Source: Marinomonas rhizomae
GTDB taxonomy: Bacteria; Pseudomonadota; Gammaproteobacteria; Pseudomonadales; Marinomonadaceae
Length of the DNA stretch: 64,000 bases
Assembly: GCF_003315485.1 (NCBI RefSeq)
Contig: NZ_QNSE01000009.1
Span: 182,250 to 246,249, forward strand
Reading direction: 5' to 3'
The stretch's first letter is position 1. Every line of letters starts with the position of its first letter. The notes under the pieces were generated by a model. It saw only the letters and a program-made list of their open reading frames with translations, did not search any database and had not been told where the DNA came from. Positions 57,964 to 64,000 of the stretch are shown here, in pieces. Position numbers and translations under genes: made by a program.

Positions 57964-59694
57964 CTGAAAAGGTTAAATTTAAGAGAAAGGTGGTCTAGTA
58001 AAGCAAAGTCTTATGATGACCTATTGCTTTTAGCTGTACTTGGTGCCTTGTGTGGCTTGCTAAGCGGGCTTTTGATGGCTCTTTTTTATGTTGTTATTTA
58101 TTTGCCAACTCGATATTTAATTGAGGCAGACTTTGATTCTTTTGAATCGCTAGCGGTTGAGTGGCGTGTAGGGCTTTCTTTTGTTGCTTGTATTACTTTG
58201 GCGCTGCTTTTTACTGTGTTGCCGAATCGATTGCATAAGGTTGGTGTGCCTTATGTTGTAGAGCGTTTAAATTATCATCATGGTAATTTGCCTGTCTGGA
58301 ATGCAGTGGTGCAATTTTTCTCTGCGGCCATTGGTTTAGCGGGTGGCCTTTCGATAGGTAAGGAAGGTCCTGCGGTGCATCTTGGCGCGACGCTCGGTGG
58401 GTACTTGGCTGAAAAAGCAAAGTTGCCTCAGTACGGTGTGGAAACCTTGTTGGCTTGCGGGGTTGCTGGAGCCATTTCGGCAATATTCCAAACACCATTG
58501 GCTGGTGTTCTGTTTGCTTTTGAAGTGATTTTTTTGGAATACCGACAGCGTTATGTTTTACCTGTATTGTTATCTTCCGTTATCGCTACCTTGGTAAGCC
58601 ATTTTTTTATTGGTCCTCTGGACATTTTTAGTGTCGAAAGTATCTCTTCTGTATTGCTTTCAATCGACTTGTTTTTTGCATGTTCTGTATTGGTTATTTT
58701 CATTGTACTGTTGTCTGCTTTATTCCTTCATACGCAAAAAAAGCTTTGGCGCTTAAGTGGATTATCTGTTTGGTGGCGGTTTTTATTAGTGGCTGTCGCT
58801 ACGTCTCTGGTTGCTATTTATATACCAGAAGCTCTAGGTAGTGGTTATCTGTCTCTATCTCGTTTGCTGTCTGGCGATTTGATCCTATATTCTCTGTTCG
58901 TGTTGATATTGGTAAAGACATTACTAACAGCTTTTACAATCGGTTTGGGTATTCCTGGGGGAATGATAGGGCCGACTTTTATTATTGGTGGTTTGGCTGG
59001 TGCGCAGGTTGCTTTGGTATTCGATAGTAGTATCGTGAATGTGGCTTTATTCGCTTTGTTAGGGATGGCGGCAATGATGGCCGCCTGTTTTCAGGCGCCG
59101 CTAACCGCTTTGGTTGCCATTATAGAAATGACTCATTCGCCAGCCACTATTGTTCCAGCACTGTTTGTGATTGTATTTGCTTGTTTGTTGGTGCGAGTGT
59201 TTTTTCATCAAGAATCTGTGTTTGTTGAAAGATTGAGTTTTATGGGAATGTCTTCCACGATAAGCCCCTTTCAGCGTTATTTGCGGCAGCATACGGTTAA
59301 GCCGGTAGCTGAGAATGTTCTAATCTTACCTATGTATGTTCCTATTGAGCAGGTAAAAGATTTAGCATCAAGTATGGTAGACTATGCTGTTTTCAAGGTA
59401 GGAGATGAGCACCGTCTTGTTCGACGGAGTGCTGTATTAGAAGCATTAGGCATGTTAGATCAAGGGCCTCAATTATGGCTGGTTGCAGAGGAAAGCCGAA
59501 TGAAAATGGATTTGTCTTTAGCATTGGAGTCTTCTCTTGTCCCTGTTATTGATGAGCCTGCTTCATTGGAAGCTATTCTAGGTTGGTTTCAGAAGCATGG
59601 TTTGCCGGAAGTGTTGGTCGCTGTTTCTGCTTCTTCTTTGAGTTTGGTTTCTCGTCATCGTCTCGATCAATTTTTGTTGAAAAGTGACCAGTAG
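57964..59694 (+). CDS. ClC-family chloride/proton antiporter
   Basis: The ClC core is complete: GKEGPAVHLG with the gating glutamate, AFEVIFLEYR with the internal proton glutamate, GIPGGMIGPTFIIGGLAGA, and a C-terminal CBS-like part (about 430-575). Both glutamates suggest an antiporter rather than a channel. ATG, GTG or TTG in frame occurs only at TTG 58024, inside the first helix. The frame is open upstream, and a CTG at 57964, six bases after GAGG, would give a normal N-terminus KRLNLRERWSSKAKSYDD. I list the longer form (576 residues); the shorter, from 58024, has 556. Confidence 0.82.
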   Translation: MKRLNLRERWSSKAKSYDDLLLLAVLGALCGLLSGLLMALFYVVIYLPTRYLIEADFDSFESLAVEWRVGLSFVACITLALLFTVLPNRLHKVGVPYVVERLNYHHGNLPVWNAVVQFFSAAIGLAGGLSIGKEGPAVHLGATLGGYLAEKAKLPQYGVETLLACGVAGAISAIFQTPLAGVLFAFEVIFLEYRQRYVLPVLLSSVIATLVSHFFIGPLDIFSVESISSVLLSIDLFFACSVLVIFIVLLSALFLHTQKKLWRLSGLSVWWRFLLVAVATSLVAIYIPEALGSGYLSLSRLLSGDLILYSLFVLILVKTLLTAFTIGLGIPGGMIGPTFIIGGLAGAQVALVFDSSIVNVALFALLGMAAMMAACFQAPLTALVAIIEMTHSPATIVPALFVIVFACLLVRVFFHQESVFVERLSFMGMSSTISPFQRYLRQHTVKPVAENVLILPMYVPIEQVKDLASSMVDYAVFKVGDEHRLVRRSAVLEALGMLDQGPQLWLVAEESRMKMDLSLALESSLVPVIDEPASLEAILGWFQKHGLPEVLVAVSASSLSLVSRHRLDQFLLKSDQ

Positions 59695-59818
59695 CAGATT
59701 TCTGCAACAGGTTCTTACTTTTAGGTTATTAGTTAAAGTTTTATAGGTAGGCAACGCTACTTGTTATATTGAAGGTTGCTTGCTTTTGTAAATTATCAGT
59801 TATAGGGGTTGAATAAAT

Positions 59819-61102
59819 ATGAGTCGTTCAGAAGATCTATACACGCGTGCCCAGCATCGTATTCCTGGAGGTGTTAATTCGCCAGTACGAGCTTTTAATG
59901 GTGTTGGCGGTACTCCTATATTTTTCCAGCGTGGGGAGGGTGCTTATGTTTATGATGAAGATAAAAAGCGCTATATAGATTATGTGGGTTCTTGGGGGCC
60001 AATGATTTTAGGTCATTCTCATCCTGACGTACTAGATGCGGTTAGACAGCAGCTTGACTTTGGTTTGAGCTTTGGTGCGCCGACAGAAGTTGAAATTACT
60101 ATGGCAGAGAAAGTTTGCGAGCTTGTTCCTTCTATGGATATGGTGCGCATGGTTAACTCTGGCACAGAGGCAACGATGAGTGCGATTCGTTTGGCTCGTG
60201 GTTATACCGGACGTGATAAAATCGTCAAGTTTGAAGGTTGTTACCATGGTCATTCCGACTCTTTACTTGTAAAAGCAGGTTCTGGTGCCTTGACGCTTGG
60301 TGTCCCAAACTCCCCTGGTGTTCCTGCCGATTTGGCACAACATACGATTACACTGCAATACAATGATATTGAAGAAGTTACGCGCTGCTTTGCAGAGATT
60401 GGTGATCAAATTGCTTGTATCATTGTTGAGCCTGTAGCCGGCAATATGAACTGTATTTTACCGATTGATGGTTTTCTTGAAACTTTACGTCGGGTTTGTG
60501 ATGCATCTGGTGCCGTGCTAATTTTTGATGAGGTTATGACAGGGTTTCGTGTCGCGCTTGGTGGTGCTCAGGATCACTTTGGAATTGTTCCCGACCTGAC
60601 AACGTTAGGTAAAGTGATTGGAGCTGGTATGCCTGTGGGGGCATTTGGTGGAAAGCGAGAAATAATGGAACATATTTCTCCATTAGGACCTGTTTATCAA
60701 GCTGGAACATTATCAGGTAACCCTGTGGCTATGGTGGCTGGTTTGGCTGTTTTAAATAAAATTAGTGAAGGCGGCTTTCATCAGCTCTTAGGCTCCAAGG
60801 CAAACCGTCTGGTGTCAGGACTGAAAAAAGCGGCAGATGATGCGGGTGTGCCTTTCTGTGTGGTCAGTGTTGGTGGAATGTTTGGTTTCTTCTTTACAGA
60901 AGCGGAAGCAGTTAAGACATTTGCTGATGTACAGAAGTGTGATTTAGGTAAATTTAAAGCCTTCTTCCACTATATGCTGGAAGAGGGAGTGTATTTTGCC
61001 CCTGCAGCGTTTGAGGCTGGGTTTATTTCTCAAGCTCATACGGAAGAAGATATAGATTACACAATAGAAGTGGCTAAGCGTTCTTTTGCTAAGCTTGTAT
61101 AA
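59819..61102 (+). CDS. hemL: Glutamate-1-semialdehyde 2,1-aminomutase
   Basis: Converts glutamate-1-semialdehyde to 5-aminolevulinate, the C5 heme route. The 427-residue product begins [20 protein letters not shown] and has [16 protein letters not shown], the EPVAGNMNC block, DEVMTGFRV and the PLP lysine in [15 protein letters not shown]. It follows the ClC gene and precedes pssA. The 124-base gap before it holds no clear terminator. Confidence 0.97.
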   Translation: MSRSEDLYTRAQHRIPGGVNSPVRAFNGVGGTPIFFQRGEGAYVYDEDKKRYIDYVGSWGPMILGHSHPDVLDAVRQQLDFGLSFGAPTEVEITMAEKVCELVPSMDMVRMVNSGTEATMSAIRLARGYTGRDKIVKFEGCYHGHSDSLLVKAGSGALTLGVPNSPGVPADLAQHTITLQYNDIEEVTRCFAEIGDQIACIIVEPVAGNMNCILPIDGFLETLRRVCDASGAVLIFDEVMTGFRVALGGAQDHFGIVPDLTTLGKVIGAGMPVGAFGGKREIMEHISPLGPVYQAGTLSGNPVAMVAGLAVLNKISEGGFHQLLGSKANRLVSGLKKAADDAGVPFCVVSVGGMFGFFFTEAEAVKTFADVQKCDLGKFKAFFHYMLEEGVYFAPAAFEAGFISQAHTEEDIDYTIEVAKRSFAKLV

Positions 61103-61128
61103 ACACTTGTAATAAGGAGGGCTTGTAC

Positions 61129-61899
61129 ATGTCTATTGATGATATTAAAAAATCACCAGTTGATGAAATCGAAGACACGGATGTCGGCGATGAAAAAAAA
61201 CAGCCTCACAAAGGGGTGTATTTACTACCCAACTTGTTTACTACAGCGGCACTTTTTTCAGGTTTTTATTCCATTATTGCTGCAATGAATGAAGATTTTA
61301 CTCATGCTGCCGTCGCGATATTTATTTCGATGATATTTGATGGTTTGGATGGACGTGTTGCTAGATTGACTCATACTCAAAGTGCATTTGGTGCTGAGTA
61401 TGATTCGCTGGCTGATATGGTTTCTTTCGGCATTGCACCTGCTCTCGTTGTATTTACTTGGTCATTGGCGCCACTTGGTAAAATTGGTTGGATTGCGGCA
61501 TTCATCTATGCCGTTGGTGCTGCACTCCGTCTAGCGAGATTTAATACTATGCTTGGGGTAGAGGAGAAGCGTTACTTTACCGGTTTGCCAAGTCCAGCTG
61601 CTGCGGCTCTTGTTGCAGGGGTGATTTGGGCTGCTAATGATAAAGGGGTTTCTGGCGAGAGCATGGCAACGCTGATGGCGTTGATTGTTCCTATAACTGG
61701 CTTGTTGATGGTCAGTAATGTGAAATATCGTAGCTTTAAAGACCTTAACCTAAAAGGACGCGTCCCTTTTGTTGTACTACTCGTTGCTGTTTTAGTTTTG
61801 GTGCTAGTCGCGTTAGAGCCTGCTTTAGTATTAATGAGTGTTTTTTGCCTCTATGGTTTATGGGGTGTACTTGGTATCTTTTTGGAAAAGTTACGTTAA
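61129..61899 (+). CDS. pssA: CDP-diacylglycerol-serine O-phosphatidyltransferase
   Basis: Makes phosphatidylserine from CDP-diacylglycerol and serine, the way to phosphatidylethanolamine. The ATG at 61129 is eight bases after AAGGAGG and gives 256 residues. The CDP-alcohol phosphotransferase motif is DGLDGRVARLTHTQSAFGAE followed by YDSLAD (D-G-x2-A-R...G...D...D), with several membrane spans. This is the membrane-bound type, unlike the peripheral E. coli PssA. Its substrates come from cdsA and from serB via serine. Confidence 0.95.
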   Translation: MSIDDIKKSPVDEIEDTDVGDEKKQPHKGVYLLPNLFTTAALFSGFYSIIAAMNEDFTHAAVAIFISMIFDGLDGRVARLTHTQSAFGAEYDSLADMVSFGIAPALVVFTWSLAPLGKIGWIAAFIYAVGAALRLARFNTMLGVEEKRYFTGLPSPAAAALVAGVIWAANDKGVSGESMATLMALIVPITGLLMVSNVKYRSFKDLNLKGRVPFVVLLVAVLVLVLVALEPALVLMSVFCLYGLWGVLGIFLEKLR

Positions 61900-61923
61900 A
61901 GTTTTTCTAAAATCCTTTGTAAT

Positions 61924-61963
61924 AAAAAGAGCCTACTGCCGTCTAAGTCAGTAGGCTCTTTTT
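61924..61963 (+). terminator. Intrinsic terminator after pssA
   Basis: 15-bp stem AAAAAGAGCCTACTG / CAGTAGGCTCTTTTT with a 10-base loop. The symmetric A and T tracts make it usable in both directions. Confidence 0.92.
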
Positions 61964-62026
61964 GTTTGGAACGTTCAAAAAGGTTTGCTGTCAACTGTAC
62001 AAATAAGATGTGTCTAGGGAATTACT

Positions 62027-63019
62027 ATGTTAATTAAAAATAAAAAGCGGTCGGATAGTTCTGAGTTCGAAGTGACAGATCAGTCTGTATACCTTAACCG
62101 TCGCCAATTTATGCAAGCGTCTGGGGTGATTGCTCTTGGTATAGGTGGCGTTGGTACTGTTGCTGCCGCTCCTCAAAAGGGGAATCCTTTGTCTCCACCT
62201 TCCTCTCTTAAATCTGCCTTTGCAAATATAGCTGAAACACCGTTTGGTAAGGTGGATAAAATTTCTCCTTACGATGTCGCTTCTTCTTACAATAATTTTT
62301 ACGAGTTTGGTTATGGTAAAAGTGACCCTAAGGATAAGTCCTCTCAGTTTCAAACTACACCGTGGACAATAAGAGTAGAGGGTGAGGCTGGCAAAACAGG
62401 AGTGTTTGATTTAGAGGATATTATTAAGGAATCAATGTTAGAAGAGCGGATTTATCGCCTTCGCTGTGTTGAGGCTTGGTCAATGGTTATTCCTTGGGTT
62501 GGTATTTCTCTTGCTACAGTCCTTAAGAGGTTTGAGCCAACGTCCAAGGCAAAGTATGTTTACTTTGAGACCTTATATGATCCTAAGCAAATGCCAGGTC
62601 AGCGAGGTGGCGGGCTAGATTGGCCATATCGAGAAGGGTTGCGTATTGATGAAGCTATGCATCCATTAGCTTTACTTGCTGTTGGTATGTACGGGAGTAT
62701 ATTGCCAAATCAAAACGGTGCGCCAGTTAGGCTAGTTTTGCCTTGGAAGTATGGTTTCAAAAGTATCAAATCTATTGTGAAGATTCGTTTTGTTGAAACC
62801 ATGCCTGAAACCACATGGAATATGTTAGCGCCAAATGAATATGGCTTTTACGCTAATGTGAATCCTAATGTGGATCATCCTCGTTGGTCGCAAGCCCAGG
62901 AGCGCCGGTTGCCTGGAGGCGTACTTTTTCCTAATGTAATCGAGACAAAAATGTTTAATGGTTACGAGGAAGACGTTGCCGGTCTATATAGCGGCATGGA
63001 TTTGAAAAGGAATTACTAG
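62027..63019 (+). CDS. msrP: Protein-methionine-sulfoxide reductase catalytic subunit MsrP
   Basis: Periplasmic molybdoenzyme that repairs oxidised methionines. The 330-residue product has a Tat signal with LNRRQFMQASGVIALG near residue 23, and the molybdenum ligand Cys in RLRCVEAWSMVIPW. AGGGA precedes the ATG. msrQ starts one base after its stop. It needs the cofactor made by the moa/moe operon. Confidence 0.96.
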   Translation: MLIKNKKRSDSSEFEVTDQSVYLNRRQFMQASGVIALGIGGVGTVAAAPQKGNPLSPPSSLKSAFANIAETPFGKVDKISPYDVASSYNNFYEFGYGKSDPKDKSSQFQTTPWTIRVEGEAGKTGVFDLEDIIKESMLEERIYRLRCVEAWSMVIPWVGISLATVLKRFEPTSKAKYVYFETLYDPKQMPGQRGGGLDWPYREGLRIDEAMHPLALLAVGMYGSILPNQNGAPVRLVLPWKYGFKSIKSIVKIRFVETMPETTWNMLAPNEYGFYANVNPNVDHPRWSQAQERRLPGGVLFPNVIETKMFNGYEEDVAGLYSGMDLKRNY

Positions 63020-63020
63020 C

Positions 63021-63626
63021 GTGTTGAAATATTGGGATAGGAAAGAAAAACCGTATATATTGATTCTATTTTGTTTGCCATTTATGTGGATGCTTGTGTC
63101 TTTATTGATGGGGCAGTACTTTCCTGATCCTGGGAAGCTGTTGATGAGGTTGAGTGGTATTTGGGCTTCTGTCTATGTTGTTGCTGTTATGGCAATGACA
63201 GTGGTTGGAAAATTGAAGTTGTTCAAAGGAATTAACCGCTATCGTCGATTTATTGGAATAACAGCGTTCTTTTATGCCTTGCTTCATTTTATTATTTATT
63301 TAGTCTTATTTGCAGGGTTGAGTTGGAAATGGATTAGTTCTGACCTAATTGAAAAGCCATATATCTATGTTGGCTCCTTGGCTTTGGTGATTATGGCGAT
63401 ATTAGCCGTAACTAGTACAAAAGTAATGATGCGTAAACTAGGGAAAAAGTGGAAGCCGATTCACCGTCTAATGTACTTGGCCGCTGCAGGGGTTATTGCC
63501 CATCTATGGTGGCAGGTTAAGGATGATATTTCGTTGGCTGTCTATTTTTCCGTATTTTTGGTGCCTTTATTAATAATGAAAATACCTACACTCCCTACGT
63601 ATAAAAAATATTTTAAGAAAACTTAA
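63021..63626 (+). CDS. msrQ: Heme-binding membrane subunit MsrQ
   Basis: Inner-membrane heme b protein that passes electrons to MsrP. The 201-residue product has six spans of the ferric-reductase-like type, with histidines in ALLHFIIYLVLF, PIHRLMYLAAAG and AHLWWQ as heme ligands. GTG start, one base after msrP. Last protein gene before the rRNA operon. Confidence 0.94.
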   Translation: MLKYWDRKEKPYILILFCLPFMWMLVSLLMGQYFPDPGKLLMRLSGIWASVYVVAVMAMTVVGKLKLFKGINRYRRFIGITAFFYALLHFIIYLVLFAGLSWKWISSDLIEKPYIYVGSLALVIMAILAVTSTKVMMRKLGKKWKPIHRLMYLAAAGVIAHLWWQVKDDISLAVYFSVFLVPLLIMKIPTLPTYKKYFKKT

Positions 63627-63662
63627 AAAAGAGCTTGCATAGAAAATTTTGGAATGTATTAT
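63602..63662 (+). promoter_or_regulatory. rRNA operon promoter P1 with UP-like A/T tract
   Basis: TTGCAT (63635-63640), 16-base spacer, TATTAT (63657-63662), preceded by an A/T-rich tract from about 63602 that overlaps the end of msrQ. It is followed by ACGCACCC, GC-rich as in growth-rate-controlled promoters. Confidence 0.75.
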
Positions 63663-63741
63663 ACGCACCCACTGACACGGACAACAACGCAAACGAAAGT
63701 GAGCAACTTACTTAGGTAAGCAAGTTGAAGATGCTGTCAAA

Positions 63742-63753
63742 CGCTCTTTAAAA
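63742..63753 (+). promoter_or_regulatory. boxA-like antitermination site in the rRNA leader
   Basis: CGCTCTTTAAAA resembles the boxA consensus TGCTCTTTAACA and lies about 220 bases upstream of 16S, the usual place. The rest of the 63663-63960 leader holds processing-stem sequence and no gene. Confidence 0.65.
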
Positions 63754-63960
63754 TAGATAATCAGATAATTTGTGTGGGCGCTCGCTGGAGGCTTCAGAAG
63801 ATTGTCCGGATGGTTTAGATCATTCGAGACGATCAAAAAAAATTGAAGTCTTGCGAAACGTCTAACACGTCAATTCGCTTTATGTTGATTGATTGTTCTT
63901 CGGGGCAATGAATTGATTAAGTTATTGTTAGTGTAATAGATTTTGAGTAAGCAAACTTTT

Positions 63961-64000
63961 TAACTGAAGAGTTTGATCATGGCTCAGATTGAACGCTGGC
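63961..64000 (+). rRNA. rrs: 16S ribosomal RNA (5' end only)
   Basis: GAAGAGTTTGATCATGGCTC (from 63966) is the near-universal 16S 5' end, and it continues to the window edge. By alignment to E. coli position 6, the mature 5' end is about 63961. Confidence 0.97.

Overview
The window is chromosomal DNA of a marine-type gammaproteobacterium, most like Marinomonas or a close relative in the Oceanospirillales. This rests on the order of the housekeeping blocks (rpsB-tsf-pyrH-frr-uppS-cdsA-dxr-rseP-bamA-skp-lpxD-fabZ-lpxA-lpxB-rnhB-dnaE-accA; ftsB-ispD-ispF-truD-surE-pcm-popT-nlpD-rpoS), the moderate GC content and the style of the proteins. The genus is inferred; the window holds only the first ~40 bases of a 16S rRNA gene. 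No insertion sequence, prophage, CRISPR array or tRNA was seen.

Layout. 1-2761 (minus): the 5' two thirds of glnD, then map. 2900-21775 (plus): one long run of essential genes for translation (rpsB, tsf, frr), UMP kinase, undecaprenyl-PP and CDP-diacylglycerol synthesis, the MEP pathway (dxr), outer-membrane biogenesis (rseP, bamA, skp), lipid A (lpxD, lpxA, lpxB) and fatty-acid synthesis (fabZ, accA), RNase HII and DNA polymerase III alpha. Several internal hairpin terminators cut it into transcription units. 21856-23175 is tilS. 23316-30712 is an accessory metabolic block: an AaeXAB-like aromatic-acid efflux set, a P-loop kinase, a small DUF6482-like protein, and vanR diverging from vanAB (vanillate O-demethylase), with three palindromic operators between them. 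30890-40911 returns to core genes: pyrG, eno, ftsB, ispD, ispF, truD, surE, pcm, popT, nlpD, rpoS.

40994-50337 holds an Smp/AhpA-like membrane protein with a cyclase-fold domain (diverging from serB), a LysR regulator, an orphan HepT-like HEPN protein, moaA-moaB-moeA for molybdopterin, tesB, queG and an unrecognised 86-residue protein. 50775-57865 is an amino-acid block: ilvI-ilvH, two Lrp-family regulators, three amino-acid/metabolite exporter families (EamA, LysE, YjeH-like) and luxS. 58 kb to the end: a ClC antiporter, hemL, pssA, msrP-msrQ, and the promoter, leader and first bases of an rRNA operon.

Most of the window is conserved core. The observations most worth a second look are: an apparent frameshift at a T7 tract in the NlpD signal peptide; two tandem five-codon ORFs with ATGA overlaps leading into vanR; three VanR-type operators; an orphan HepT-like protein whose HEPN histidine is a tyrosine; the Smp-cyclase-fold fusion beside serB; a ClC gene that seems to need a CTG start; and long perfect hairpins between genes. 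I see no clearly new multi-gene system.
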